A DNA stretch of 64,000 bases from Clostridium_AW sp040797845 (lineage in GTDB: Bacteria > Bacillota > Clostridia > Clostridiales > Clostridiaceae). The position numbers and the translations under genes are program-made. Positions 1-9,329 of this stretch are shown here, piece after piece (the stretch's first letter is position 1; each line of letters starts with the position of its first letter). Location of the stretch: positions 317,969-381,968 of the forward strand of contig JBFNFA010000003.1 in assembly GCA_040797845.1 (NCBI GenBank), in the 5' to 3' direction. The notes beneath the pieces are model-generated. The model was given only the letters and a program-made list of their open reading frames with translations. It was not told where the DNA came from and did not search any database.

Positions 1-52
1 GGCTAAAGAAATGAATGAAAGAGTAAATAAATTTAAATTATCAAATGAATAA
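1..52 (+). CDS. C-terminal tail of a gene cut by the window edge, possibly a methyl-accepting chemotaxis protein
   Basis: An open frame runs from the window edge to a TAA at 50-52 and encodes 16 residues ending MNERVNKFKLSNE. Many clostridial methyl-accepting chemotaxis proteins end in a similar MNxxVxKFKL tail, which is the only reason for the suggestion. A terminator follows at once, so this is a genuine gene end. Too little is present to be sure of the family. Confidence 0.35.
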   Translation, partial: AKEMNERVNKFKLSNE

Positions 53-66
53 GTAGAAAATGAAAA

Positions 67-125
67 AAGGGACTGTCTCAAAATAGAAAGTAATTTCTAA
101 AGCACGAGACAGTCCTTTGTTTTTA
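67..125 (+). terminator. Intrinsic terminator, GGGACTGTCTC type
   Basis: GGACTGTCTC (70-79) pairs with GAGACAGTCC (106-115), extended by AAG/TTT, and is followed by a T-rich run. It ends the gene cut by the left edge. Its stem resembles the terminators at 16151 and 18300. Confidence 0.8.
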
Positions 126-155
126 AGAACTTTATATTTATCATAGTAATAACTC

Positions 156-184
156 TTAACTAAACTATGTAAATAAAGTATAAT
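156..184 (+). promoter_or_regulatory. Sigma-A-type promoter for the FUSC gene
   Basis: TTAACT (156-161) and TATAAT (179-184) are separated by 17 bases. A GGAGG ribosome site and the ATG at 224 follow about 35 bases later. Confidence 0.6.
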
Positions 185-223
185 TTTATATAGTACTTTT
201 AAAATGCATGTTAGGAGGATGTT

Positions 224-1204
224 ATGAAATTTATCGGATTTAGAACAGTAAAAACTGCCATAGGAGCTTCTTTAGCAATTATAATAGGAAAAGAATTAGG
301 ACTACAATATGCCGCATCTGCAGGAATTATTACCATATTAAGTGTTCAAAAGACACGAAAAAAATCCGTTAAAAGTGCATTGAAAAGAATACTATCTTGT
401 ATTTTAGCTCTTTGCCTTGCAGCGATTCTATTCAATTTACTTGGTTATGGAGAGATAATTTTTGGTGTATTTCTACTAATCTTTATACCTTTAGCGGTAA
501 GGTTTAAAGTAGAGGAGGGGATTGTGGTCAGTTCTGTATTGGTATCTCACATTCTAGTTGAACAATCAACTAGTGCATTTTGGTTATGGAATGAAGTAGC
601 TCTAATGATAGTTGGAGTTACCGTAGCCCTAATATTAAATCTTTACATGCCAAGCGTCGAGGGAAGGATAAAGGAAGACCAGTTGTTTATAGAAGAAAGC
701 ATAAAAAAAATTCTAATTAAAATAGCCGAAGCTATGAGGAATGGAGAACTTTCTAAGGAAGAGGAAGAAGATTTACTTGTAAATTTAGAGGATAGATTGC
801 GTGGGGCAAGAAAGCTTACCTATATCAATTTAAATAACTATTTTCGCGGAAATGATCATTACTATGTTAGATATATGGAAATGAGAATGCAGCAATTAGA
901 AACTTTGAAATCTATGAGGGAGCATTTTAGAGATGATTTCTCCACATATGAGCAAGCCATAATGATGGCGGATTTCACAGAAAAAGTTGCTAACTCTATA
1001 TATGAAGAGAACACTGCAGAAAGTTTACTTAAGGATTTATATATATTAAGAGAAAATTTTAGAAGTATGGCACTTCCTGAATCACGACAAGAATTTGAGA
1101 GTAGAGCATCTCTTTTTCAATTTTTGAATGATATAAAACAATTTTTAAGGGTTAAAAATGAATTTATTATAGATATTAATATGCTTGAATTAAATGAAAA
1201 ATAA
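224..1204 (+). CDS. FUSC/ArAE (aromatic acid exporter, DUF939-type) membrane protein
   Basis: This 326-residue protein has a hydrophobic N-terminal half (about residues 10-145) with several membrane segments, including the family-like stretch GFRTVKTAIGASLAI near the start. A charged, helical cytoplasmic C-terminal half (about 150-326) follows, the layout of the Gram-positive ArAE_1 family with its C-terminal domain. Relatives are annotated as aromatic acid or small organic acid exporters, mostly by distant similarity to E. coli AaeB, so the substrate is unknown. The start is set by the AGGAGG just upstream. It is transcribed alone, between a promoter at 156 and a terminator at 1233. Confidence 0.75.
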   Translation: MKFIGFRTVKTAIGASLAIIIGKELGLQYAASAGIITILSVQKTRKKSVKSALKRILSCILALCLAAILFNLLGYGEIIFGVFLLIFIPLAVRFKVEEGIVVSSVLVSHILVEQSTSAFWLWNEVALMIVGVTVALILNLYMPSVEGRIKEDQLFIEESIKKILIKIAEAMRNGELSKEEEEDLLVNLEDRLRGARKLTYINLNNYFRGNDHYYVRYMEMRMQQLETLKSMREHFRDDFSTYEQAIMMADFTEKVANSIYEENTAESLLKDLYILRENFRSMALPESRQEFESRASLFQFLNDIKQFLRVKNEFIIDINMLELNEK

Positions 1205-1232
1205 GTTTTCTAGGTTTTAGAAGAAAAAATTT

Positions 1233-1277
1233 AAGAGGGTTATATAGAATACCAGTTTAATTCTATATAATCCTTTT
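1233..1277 (+). terminator. Intrinsic terminator after the FUSC gene
   Basis: AGGGTTATATAGAAT pairs with ATTCTATATAATCCT, followed by a run of T. Confidence 0.8.
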
Positions 1278-1342
1278 TAAATAGTCTTTTATAATATATT
1301 TTAAGAAGAATTTGTTAACAATATAAAAATGAGGTGATTATT

Positions 1343-2245
1343 ATGGTAGATATAGCACTATTAGGCTCAGGTGGAGGTATGCCTACGCCTGAAAGGTTTT
1401 TATCTTCCCTTCTTATAAATTATAAAGGCAGAAAAATATTAATAGACTGTGGAGAAGGAACTCAAGTATCCATGAAAATTCTTGGCTGGGGGTTTAAGTC
1501 TATCGATGTTATATGTATAACTCATGGGCATGGGGATCATATTGTGGGATTACCGGGTCTTCTTGCAACTATAGGAAATAGTGGGAGAACTGAGCCGTTG
1601 ACAATCATAGGACCAGAGGGCATAAGGAATATAGTAAGCTCTCTTAGGGTTATAGTGCCTTATCTTCCTTATGAGATAAATATAATAGAGAATCCCGCAG
1701 AATCATTACATATCAGTAGTTTAACTATTTCTGCATTAGAACTCCATCACTCAACACCCTGTATAGGTTATAGTTTTTATATAAGTAGAAAACCAAAATT
1801 TGATCAGGAGAAGGCAATTTTAAAAGAGGTGCCAAAAATTCTTTGGAATACACTTCAAAAGGGTGAAATTGTCATGCATGATGGAAAAAGATATGAACCT
1901 AGTATGGTACTAGGAAGTGAGAGAAGAGGGATAAAGATAAGCTTTATAACAGATACAAGGCCCATAAGTACCATAATTGATTTCATAAAGGATAGTGATT
2001 TATTTATATGTGAGGGTACCTATGGGAAAAATGAAGATTTAGACAAAGCAATTAATAATAAGCACATGACTTTTGCTGAAGGGGCAGAATTAGCCCGTAA
2101 AGGTGGAGTTAAAGAGCTTTTACTCACTCATTTTACTCCAGCGATGGTTGAACCGGAGTTATATAAAGATAATGCGGTAAATATTTTTCCTAATACTATA
2201 CTAGGAGAAGATAGATTGATTAAAACATTAGTTTTTAGAGATTAG
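1343..2245 (+). CDS. rnz: Ribonuclease Z-type metallo-beta-lactamase hydrolase
   Basis: This 300-residue metallo-beta-lactamase-fold protein has the RNase Z layout. An N-terminal LLGSGGGMPTPERFLSS stretch corresponds to the GTxxGxPxxxRxxS loop. The metal motif THGHGDH follows near residue 67, then LHHSTPCIGYSF, the metal aspartate in ITDTR near 212, and LLTHFTP near 265. RNase Z cleaves the 3' trailer of tRNA precursors that lack encoded CCA. The length matches bacterial enzymes (about 300-310). An upstream in-frame GTG is ignored because it overlaps the GAGGTG Shine-Dalgarno of the ATG at 1343. It is a single gene. Several RNase Z-like paralogs exist in clostridia, so a side role is possible. 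Confidence 0.8.
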   Translation: MVDIALLGSGGGMPTPERFLSSLLINYKGRKILIDCGEGTQVSMKILGWGFKSIDVICITHGHGDHIVGLPGLLATIGNSGRTEPLTIIGPEGIRNIVSSLRVIVPYLPYEINIIENPAESLHISSLTISALELHHSTPCIGYSFYISRKPKFDQEKAILKEVPKILWNTLQKGEIVMHDGKRYEPSMVLGSERRGIKISFITDTRPISTIIDFIKDSDLFICEGTYGKNEDLDKAINNKHMTFAEGAELARKGGVKELLLTHFTPAMVEPELYKDNAVNIFPNTILGEDRLIKTLVFRD

Positions 2246-2307
2246 TAAGAAAATGGAGCATGGATAGTTGGGGCATGGATAAAAATTTAACAAAATACAT
2301 TAGTAGG

Positions 2308-2322
2308 CTAACTATTAGTTAG
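2308..2322. promoter_or_regulatory. Perfect palindrome CTAACTA-T-TAGTTAG, candidate MarR-family operator
   Basis: Seven-base half-sites with a one-base centre lie 215 bases upstream of the MarR gene, in a stretch (2246-2539) with no gene. TAGTTAG/CTAACTA half-sites are typical of MarR-family operators. A TATAAT at 2358-2363 could belong to an upstream promoter, but its -35 is poor. Confidence 0.4.
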
Positions 2323-2470
2323 GGAATAAAAATGCTGAATAACTTTTAAAATAAACCTATAATAAAGATGTGGAATGTAGAACGTTTTCATTTAATGTTC
2401 TGAATATTAAGGGGATAAAGAGATATGTTTATGTTAATAAATTGTTTAAAATTATTGTGTGCCAATAATA

Positions 2471-2514
2471 TTGACTAGTAAACATCCTAATGATATTATT
2501 AAATATGTTTAGTC
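2471..2514 (+). promoter_or_regulatory. Promoter and putative autoregulatory operator of the MarR-ABC exporter operon
   Basis: TTGACT (2471-2476) and TATTAT (2494-2499) are spaced by exactly 17 bases. The box lies inside an imperfect inverted repeat, GACTAGTAAACAT (2473-2485) and ATGTTTAGTC (2505-2514). A bound dimer there would block RNA polymerase, the usual arrangement for an autorepressing MarR protein. Confidence 0.55.
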
Positions 2515-2539
2515 GGCTAATTAAATAGGAGGGATATTG

Positions 2540-2998
2540 TTGGAATGTATTGAAAAAGATTCTTTATATCACGTTTTTTCACAAGTAATAAGACTTCATT
2601 ATTATAGAACTCATAAACTATTAGAAAAAATTGGAGTGTATCCAGGTCAACCGCCCATGCTCATGGCATTACATATTAAGGATGGGCAAAGTCAAAAGGA
2701 ATTATCAGATAAGTTAAATATAAAACCTGCCACTATTACTATGATGTTAAAAAGAATGGAAAAGTTTGATTTGGTGGAACGGAAAGTAGATTCTGAAGAT
2801 CAAAGAGTTACGAGAGTCTACTTAACGGAAAAGGGAAAAGAATTATGTAAAGAAGCAATTCAAGTTATTAAAATTATTAAGGGAGAATGTTTTTCTAATT
2901 TTACAGAAGAAGAAAAAATTCTACTTAGAAGGTTGTTGATGCAGATGAAAAATAATCTTGAAGAAGCGTGTGATAAGGAATTAGATATGCAATTATAG
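2540..2998 (+). CDS. MarR-family transcriptional regulator
   Basis: This is a small winged-helix repressor of about 152 residues. The helix-turn-helix and wing are seen at about residues 45-100 (QSQKELSDKLNIKPATITMMLKRMEK, then LVERKVDSEDQRVTRVYLTEKG, the conserved D-R wing), with helical dimerisation ends. MarR proteins typically repress an adjacent efflux system and release DNA on binding the effluxed compound. The two ABC exporter genes start 25 bases downstream, which fits. Two consecutive TTG codons (2537 and 2540) could start the gene. The second is better spaced (7 bases) from the GGAGG at 2528-2532. Confidence 0.85.
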   Translation: MECIEKDSLYHVFSQVIRLHYYRTHKLLEKIGVYPGQPPMLMALHIKDGQSQKELSDKLNIKPATITMMLKRMEKFDLVERKVDSEDQRVTRVYLTEKGKELCKEAIQVIKIIKGECFSNFTEEEKILLRRLLMQMKNNLEEACDKELDMQL

Positions 2999-3023
2999 GA
3001 GAATTAGATGGAGATGATGATTT

Positions 3024-4751
3024 ATGATTAAGTTGTTCAAATTTTTAAAGCCCTATGCAGCTTCAATAGCTGCGGTTTTGGTACTAGTATTTTTTCAATC
3101 ACTTTCAGAACTATACTTACCAACTTTGATGTCGGATATTGTTAACAAAGGTATAATTAATGGAGATACGAATTATATCTTAAGAGTTGGAGGATTAATG
3201 TTAATCGTAGCTGCAGGAGGTACGATATGTACAATCATTGCCAGCTTTTTATCCTCAAAAATCGCAACAGGATTTGGTAAGATTCTTAGAGGTAATGTTT
3301 TTTCAAAAGTTGAGAGCTATTCTCTCCAGGAATTTGATAAGATAGGAACCTCTTCACTTATTACCAGAACTACAAATGACATAACACAAATTCAACAAGT
3401 GCTTATAATAATTTTAAGAATAATGGTTAGTGCACCTATGATGTGCATAGGTGGTATTATTATGGCGGTGTCAAGAGATGCAACTCTGTCTTTAGTCATA
3501 GTGGTTGCAGTTCCTATAATAGCAGGCACTATATTTATTATAGTAAGAAAAGGAGTTCCATTATTTAAGATTATGCAAACAAAGCTTGATAAGCTTAATC
3601 TTGTTTTGCGTGAAAATCTTACTGGTATTAGGGTAATCCGTGCTTTTAATCGTAATGATCACGAAAAGAAGCGTTTTGATGAGGCGAATTTAGATCTTAC
3701 TAATACTGCTATAAAAGTAAATAAAATAATGGCTGCCCTTATGCCTATGATGATGTTGCTTCTTAATTTTACAACAATAGCAATTATTTGGTTTGGGGGC
3801 ATCCGTGTTGATAGAGGATATATGCAAGTTGGAGATTTGATGGCATTTATTCAATATGTTATGCAAATAATGTTCTCTTTAATTATGGTTTCTATGATGT
3901 TTGTATTAATACCACGTGCCTCTGCTTCAGCAACAAGAATAAATGAAGTATTAGATATGACTTCACAAATTAACGATCCTGAAGAAATTGTCAGTGCTGA
4001 TAGTAAAAGAGGTTATGTGGAATTTAAAGATGTTAGTTTTAGCTACTCAGGAGCTGAGCAGCCAGTTATCAAAAACATTTCTTTTAGCGCAAAACCAGGG
4101 GAAGTAACTGCAATAATAGGAGGTACTGGATCGGGAAAATCTACTTTGATAAGCTTAATTCCTCGTTTTTATGATGCGGACAGCGGAGATATATTAGTCA
4201 ATGGTGTAGATATTAGAAAAATGTCTCAGGAGGATTTAAGATCTAAAATAGGATTTGTGCCACAAAAAGCAGTTCTCTTCAGTGGTACAATTGAAGAAAA
4301 TATTAAATATGGAAAAGAAGATGCAACAAAAGAAGAAGTTCTTCACGCTTGTGAAACAGCTCAAGCTACAGAGTTTATAAGCAATATGAAGGATGGCTTG
4401 AATTCGATGATAGCACAAGGTGGTACCAATGTTTCAGGGGGGCAAAAACAACGTTTATCAATTGCTCGTGCCTTAGTTAGAAAACCAGAAGTATATATAT
4501 TTGATGACAGTTTCTCAGCACTAGATTTTAAAACAGATGCAAAATTACGTGCAGCATTGGAAAGTGAAACAGAGGATTCAACTATGATTATAGTAGCTCA
4601 AAGGGTAAGCACTGTTATGAATGCAGATAGAATTATAGTTTTAAATGATGGTGAAATTGCAGGAATGGGTAAGCATAAGGAGCTTTTAAATAACTGTGAA
4701 GTATATCGTGAAATTGTATCTTCACAGCTTTCAGAGGAGGAATTGGCATGA
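3024..4751 (+). CDS. ABC exporter half-transporter, degenerate-site partner (multidrug type)
   Basis: This 575-residue half-transporter has a six-helix membrane domain (about 1-310) followed by a nucleotide-binding domain. Walker A is GGTGSGKST (about 366), the signature VSGGQKQR, and Walker B VYIFDDS (about 490). The catalytic glutamate after Walker B is Asp here. In heterodimeric exporters such as BmrCD and TM287/288, one subunit carries this substitution and pairs with a subunit that keeps the Glu. The next gene overlaps by four bases (ATGA) and has the complementary pattern, so the two should form one heterodimeric drug or peptide exporter controlled by the upstream MarR protein. The substrate is unknown. 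Confidence 0.88.
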   Translation: MIKLFKFLKPYAASIAAVLVLVFFQSLSELYLPTLMSDIVNKGIINGDTNYILRVGGLMLIVAAGGTICTIIASFLSSKIATGFGKILRGNVFSKVESYSLQEFDKIGTSSLITRTTNDITQIQQVLIIILRIMVSAPMMCIGGIIMAVSRDATLSLVIVVAVPIIAGTIFIIVRKGVPLFKIMQTKLDKLNLVLRENLTGIRVIRAFNRNDHEKKRFDEANLDLTNTAIKVNKIMAALMPMMMLLLNFTTIAIIWFGGIRVDRGYMQVGDLMAFIQYVMQIMFSLIMVSMMFVLIPRASASATRINEVLDMTSQINDPEEIVSADSKRGYVEFKDVSFSYSGAEQPVIKNISFSAKPGEVTAIIGGTGSGKSTLISLIPRFYDADSGDILVNGVDIRKMSQEDLRSKIGFVPQKAVLFSGTIEENIKYGKEDATKEEVLHACETAQATEFISNMKDGLNSMIAQGGTNVSGGQKQRLSIARALVRKPEVYIFDDSFSALDFKTDAKLRAALESETEDSTMIIVAQRVSTVMNADRIIVLNDGEIAGMGKHKELLNNCEVYREIVSSQLSEEELA

Positions 4752-6625
4752 GTGAAGAACGCAGAGAAAAAAAATCTGGTGGAGGATTTGGAAAAGGCCA
4801 TGGAGGCCCTGCAATGGGAATGCCAGTAGAAAAGGCAAAGGATTTTAAGGGTACATTAAAGAGACTTTTAGGATATTTAAAACCCCTTAAATTTCAGCTT
4901 ATTGCAGTATTTATTATGGCAATATTAAGCACTACCTTTACGATTCTAAGTCCTGATATTTTAGGTAAAGTAACAACTACTCTATTTAATGGAATAGTTG
5001 AGAGATTTAAGGTGCCAAATACGGCTATAGACTTTGATTATATATATAGAACTCTTGCTATTTTAGCAGCATTATATATCAGCAGTGCATTCTTTGCTTA
5101 TATTCAACAATATATCATGGCAGGAGTAGCACAAAAAACTGTTCTAAATATGCGTAAGGATGTAAATGAAAAACTTTCCCGTTTGCCATTAAAGTTTTTC
5201 GATTCCCACACTCATGGGGAAATATTAAGCCGTGTTACAAATGATGTGGATAATATTAGTAGTACATTACAACAGAGTATTACACAGCTTATTACTTCTG
5301 TTATCACTATAGTGGGAATTATAATAATGATGTTTAGAATAAGTCCAATAATGACTCTCATTACTTTTATTACATTGCCACTCTCAGTTATAATAACTAA
5401 AGGAGTAGCATCTCGTTCACAAAAATTCTTTAAAGAGCAGCAGAAGTCCTTAGGTGAACTTAATGGTCATGTAGAAGAAATGTACACAGGTCATAAAATA
5501 GTGAAGGCTTTTGGACATGAAAGTAAATCTATACAAGAGTTTAATAAAATTAATGAAGAACTCTATGAGTCCGGTTGGAAGGCACAATTTATTTCTGGTA
5601 TTATAATGCCACTTATTACTTTTGTGAACAATATAGGATATGTGTTTGTATCTGTAGTTGGCGGTATTTTAGTAACAAAGAAAGCTATTGAAATAGGTCA
5701 TATACAGGCATTCATTCAATACTCAAAGCAGTTTACACAACCTATAGTTCAAACGGCAAATATTGCAAACATCATTCAATCTACCATTGCATCAGCAGAA
5801 CGTGTTTTTGAACTGCTAGATGAAGAGGAAGAAATTCCTGATAGTGAAGATGTTAAAGTTATAGAATTTCCTAGTGGTAATGTAAAATTTGAAAATGTTG
5901 ATTTTGGATATAAAGAAGGAGTTACTCTAATTGAAGATATGAATATAGATGTATCGGAAGGTCAAACCATTGCCATTGTAGGACCAACGGGAGCAGGTAA
6001 AACTACCCTTGTAAATTTACTTATGCGTTTTTATGAGATTAATGATGGGAAAATTACCATTGATGGAGTTGATATAAGGGAATTAAAGCGTGAGGATTTA
6101 CGTAGTGTTTTTGGTATGGTGCTTCAAGATACATGGCTTTTCAATGGAAGCATAAAGGATAATATTGCTTATGGACGCGAAGGAGCTAGTGAGGAAGAGA
6201 TTATAAGAGCAGCAAAAGCAGCTCACGCTGATCACTTTATCAGAACACTTCCAGAGGGATACGATACAATTCTTAATGAAGAGGCATCTAATATTTCTCA
6301 AGGACAAAAACAGTTATTAACTATAGCCAGAGCAATACTAGCAGATCCAGTAATACTAATACTTGATGAAGCCACAAGCAGTGTAGATACTAGAACAGAA
6401 GTTTATATACAAAGAGCTATGACTGAACTTATGAAAGGAAGAACAAGTTTTGTAATTGCTCATAGATTATCTACTATTCGTGATGCTGATTTAATACTAG
6501 TTATGAATAATGGCTCTATAATTGAAAAGGGTAATCATGATAAATTACTAGCTAAAGGTGGATTCTATGCAGATCTTTACAATAGTCAATTCACTGGTGC
6601 GAGTTTAGAAAAAGAAATTATATAA
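4748..6625 (+). CDS. ABC exporter half-transporter, catalytic partner (multidrug type)
   Basis: This 625-residue half-transporter starts with a Gly/Lys-rich cytoplasmic extension of about 35 residues, then six membrane segments (about 45-330) and a nucleotide-binding domain. Walker A is GPTGAGKTT (about 411) and Walker B ILDEATSS (about 537) with the catalytic Glu intact. The signature is altered to NISQGQKQ, instead of LSGGQ. Together with the Asp in its partner this means one composite ATP site is fully competent and the other degenerate, as in BmrCD-like exporters. The start overlaps the previous stop (ATGA), so the pair is translationally coupled. A strong terminator follows. Confidence 0.88.
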   Translation: MSEERREKKSGGGFGKGHGGPAMGMPVEKAKDFKGTLKRLLGYLKPLKFQLIAVFIMAILSTTFTILSPDILGKVTTTLFNGIVERFKVPNTAIDFDYIYRTLAILAALYISSAFFAYIQQYIMAGVAQKTVLNMRKDVNEKLSRLPLKFFDSHTHGEILSRVTNDVDNISSTLQQSITQLITSVITIVGIIIMMFRISPIMTLITFITLPLSVIITKGVASRSQKFFKEQQKSLGELNGHVEEMYTGHKIVKAFGHESKSIQEFNKINEELYESGWKAQFISGIIMPLITFVNNIGYVFVSVVGGILVTKKAIEIGHIQAFIQYSKQFTQPIVQTANIANIIQSTIASAERVFELLDEEEEIPDSEDVKVIEFPSGNVKFENVDFGYKEGVTLIEDMNIDVSEGQTIAIVGPTGAGKTTLVNLLMRFYEINDGKITIDGVDIRELKREDLRSVFGMVLQDTWLFNGSIKDNIAYGREGASEEEIIRAAKAAHADHFIRTLPEGYDTILNEEASNISQGQKQLLTIARAILADPVILILDEATSSVDTRTEVYIQRAMTELMKGRTSFVIAHRLSTIRDADLILVMNNGSIIEKGNHDKLLAKGGFYADLYNSQFTGASLEKEII

Positions 6626-6635
6626 ACATGAATTT

Positions 6636-6676
6636 AAAATGGGTTTAACAAATTTTATTTTGTTAAACCCATTTTT
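6636..6676 (+). terminator. Intrinsic terminator of the MarR-ABC operon
   Basis: AAAATGGGTTTAACA pairs with TGTTAAACCCATTTT and is followed by T residues. Confidence 0.85.
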
Positions 6677-6780
6677 GCGTAGAAATTAGCTGATAAAATA
6701 ATAGAATTTTTTATTGCCAAGATTAATATAATGAAGCAAATGTATTAAATTACAATAAAGGGTGGAAAGGGAAGGATTAT

Positions 6781-7512
6781 ATGTTAGATAGGCGCAAACC
6801 AATTCCAATATACATTCAGCTAAAGGAAGAAATAGTGAAAAAAGTTAAGGAAGGTACCTATGAAGTAGATACTCAAATTCCAACAGAAAAGGAGTTTATG
6901 GAAAAGTATAAAATTGGTCGTGCTACTGTTAGAGAGGCTATTACAGGCTTGGTCAGAGAAGGATATTTGTATAGAAAGCAGGGTATAGGAACTTTTGTTG
7001 CAAGAAAGGAACCTGCTATTGGCTTCGAGCCATTAATAAGTCTTACATATTCTTTAAAGGTAAGGGGAATAAGTCCTAAAAATATAATAGATGAAAGCAA
7101 AGTTATAACCCTAGATAATGAACTATGTAAAAAACTCAAATGGGAAAGAAATCAGGATTGCTATTACTTAAGAAGAATCCGCTTAGCAGAAAAACTACCA
7201 ATTGCCATAGAAGAATCCTATTTTAGTGTGGAAGCTATGGGGCTTTTAAAGAATTTTGATCTTAACGAATCCCTTGCAAAGATTATATTAGAAGAACTTA
7301 AATTTACCATAAATAGAGTGGAACAAGTTATTATACCAAGAAATCCAAGTGAAGATGAACAAAATATTTTAAAGATAGACTATAGCACTGTAGTAATTGA
7401 TATGGAAAGATGGATATACATAAACAACGAGAAAGAGCCTTATTATTATCTAAGATTTGTAATTCCTAATGATATATATAAATATCCCATAGAAGACTTA
7501 AGAAAAAATTGA
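6781..7512 (+). CDS. GntR/HutC-family transcriptional regulator (UTRA domain)
   Basis: This 243-residue regulator has an N-terminal GntR winged helix (about 1-75, including PIYIQLKEEIVKKV, IPTEKEFMEKYKIGRATVREAI and a YRKQGIGTFV wing). A UTRA ligand-binding domain (about 90-235) contains LRRIRLAEKLPIAIEESYF. HutC-type members sense small phosphorylated or amino metabolites and usually repress the adjacent catabolic operon. The five-gene polyol/flavoprotein operon begins 80 bases downstream, so this is its likely local regulator. A candidate operator is noted at 7559. Confidence 0.85.
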   Translation: MLDRRKPIPIYIQLKEEIVKKVKEGTYEVDTQIPTEKEFMEKYKIGRATVREAITGLVREGYLYRKQGIGTFVARKEPAIGFEPLISLTYSLKVRGISPKNIIDESKVITLDNELCKKLKWERNQDCYYLRRIRLAEKLPIAIEESYFSVEAMGLLKNFDLNESLAKIILEELKFTINRVEQVIIPRNPSEDEQNILKIDYSTVVIDMERWIYINNEKEPYYYLRFVIPNDIYKYPIEDLRKN

Positions 7513-7558
7513 TTGGAATATATATGCAATAGCAATAATAAAATATTATAAAATAGGA

Positions 7559-7571
7559 TGTTCGGACAACA
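7559..7571. promoter_or_regulatory. Short imperfect palindrome, possible GntR operator
   Basis: TGTT-CGGAC-AACA lies in the 80-base gap between the GntR gene and the GlpA-like gene. Four-base arms are weak evidence. The position just ahead of the operon is the main support. Confidence 0.3.
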
Positions 7572-7592
7572 TTATGACCATAGAGGTGGGGT

Positions 7593-9329
7593 ATGGAAAA
7601 AATACTAAAAAATATTGAAAAGAGAATTAATAAAGATCTATCTTCTAAGGTTTATTGTAGGCAATGGAGAGATTCTATTGTGCTAGAAGGAGAAGTGGAT
7701 AATTGGAATCAAGTGATTAAGGCAGGTAAAATTGCTGCAGGAAAAGGATTTAAAGGAGTGGTAAATAAAATTCAGATGAAAGGCTTAGTAATCCCTCCTA
7801 TTAAGAAACCAATGTTAAGAGATTCTGCATTACATGGGAAACGTGTAGATGTATTAATAATTGGAGGTGGAGTCATAGGTAGTGCCATAGGAAGAGAGAT
7901 AGCCAAATATAATATCTCAACTCTACTAGTGGAAAAAGAGGATGATGTGGCATTTCATGCATCTTCAAGGAACGATGGGATGATTCATCCAGGTATAGCC
8001 TCAAAGCCTGGGAGTAAAAAGGGTTATTATAATGTAAAAGGCAATAAAATGTATACAAAAATTACGGAAGAATTAGACGTGGAATTTAAAAGAAGAGGAA
8101 ATATTATTCTATATGAAAAGTCTTGGATGAAGATCATAGCACCTATAGTATATAACAGAGCTAAAAAGCTAGGAGTGGAAGGGGTAACACATGTACCATT
8201 AAAAGAACTAAGGGAGTTGGAGCCAAACATTACAGAGAGGGCAGCTGGAGGATTCTCCTTTCCAACCACAGGGATTTTATCACCCTATAAAATCACCGTT
8301 GCCTTTGCTGAAAATGCTGTAATGAACGGATTGGAATTATCATTAAATACTATAGTTGAATCTATGGAAATTCAAAATAATAAAATAGAGTGGGTTAACA
8401 CAAATAGAGGAAAAATATATCCAAGTATTGTTATAAATGCAGCAGGTGTATATTCTGATAAAATAGCAGAAATGGCTGGAGATGAATTTTTTACAATACA
8501 TCCAAGAAAGGGAGAAGTTTTAATATTAGACAAGAAGAAAGGCAATCTTTTTCAGCGAGTACTAGCTATGCCTTCTATAAGTGAAAGATCAGGAAATACA
8601 AAAGGAGGAGGATTAGTTAGAACTATAGATGATAATATATTAGCTGGACCAGATGCTTATGAACAGCCACTAAGAGAGGACTATAGTAGTAATAGAGAAA
8701 ATATAGAGAGAGTTATAAATAAACATTTGCCATTAGTAAAGGGATTGGGCAAAGGGGATATAATAACTTATTTTTCAGGTATAAGAGCAGCTACTTATGA
8801 AGAAGAGTTCATAGTTGAAAAGTCGGAATATGTCCATAATTTAATTCATGCAGCGGGAATACAATCTCCAGGATTAGCTTCAGCACCAGCGATAGCAGAG
8901 GATATAACGGGTATTGCAATAGAACTGCTTTCTCAATTTAAAAAAGTATATAGAAAAGTTGATTTTAATCCAATAAGAAAGGGTATACCTGAATTAGCTA
9001 AGCTTTCTTTTGAAGAGAGAAGTAAAATTATAAAAAATAGACCGGATTACGGAATTATTATTTGTCGCTGTGAGGAAATTAGTAAGGGAGAAATAATAGA
9101 TGTGCTAAATTCTCCTATAAAAGCAAATAGTCTAGATGCTATTAAGAGAAGAGTAAGAACAGGAATGGGTAGATGCCAAGGAGGATTTTGTACCCCTTTA
9201 ATAACTGAAATAATAAGTGAACAATCAAATATTAGTTCAATAGAAGTAACTAAAAAAGGAAGGAAGTCTAATATATTAGTTTCTGAAACCAAAACTCCAT
9301 GGAAGGAGGATGTAAATGGAACAGTATGA
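7593..9329 (+). CDS. GlpA-like FAD-dependent dehydrogenase with N-terminal BON-like and C-terminal BFD [2Fe-2S] domains
   Basis: This 578-residue protein resembles anaerobic glycerol-3-phosphate dehydrogenase GlpA. The FAD Rossmann motif GGGVIG lies at 91-96, then a DAO fold with a conserved HASSRNDGMIHPG stretch and an FSGIRAAT stretch near 390. A Fer2_BFD domain ends it, with Cys491, Cys493, Cys528 and Cys533. The first ~70 residues look like a BON-type domain (EGEVDNWNQVIKAGKIA...GVVNKI), an addition not typical of GlpA. It should oxidise a glycerol-3-phosphate-like substrate and pass electrons through the following flavoprotein. The next gene overlaps by 14 bases. The exact substrate is not shown by the sequence. 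Confidence 0.75.
   Translation: MEKILKNIEKRINKDLSSKVYCRQWRDSIVLEGEVDNWNQVIKAGKIAAGKGFKGVVNKIQMKGLVIPPIKKPMLRDSALHGKRVDVLIIGGGVIGSAIGREIAKYNISTLLVEKEDDVAFHASSRNDGMIHPGIASKPGSKKGYYNVKGNKMYTKITEELDVEFKRRGNIILYEKSWMKIIAPIVYNRAKKLGVEGVTHVPLKELRELEPNITERAAGGFSFPTTGILSPYKITVAFAENAVMNGLELSLNTIVESMEIQNNKIEWVNTNRGKIYPSIVINAAGVYSDKIAEMAGDEFFTIHPRKGEVLILDKKKGNLFQRVLAMPSISERSGNTKGGGLVRTIDDNILAGPDAYEQPLREDYSSNRENIERVINKHLPLVKGLGKGDIITYFSGIRAATYEEEFIVEKSEYVHNLIHAAGIQSPGLASAPAIAEDITGIAIELLSQFKKVYRKVDFNPIRKGIPELAKLSFEERSKIIKNRPDYGIIICRCEEISKGEIIDVLNSPIKANSLDAIKRRVRTGMGRCQGGFCTPLITEIISEQSNISSIEVTKKGRKSNILVSETKTPWKEDVNGTV

Noticed and set aside
1334..1342. GTG start for the RNase Z-like gene giving three extra residues
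   Set aside because: This GTG is part of the GAGGTG ribosome site that serves the ATG at 1343.
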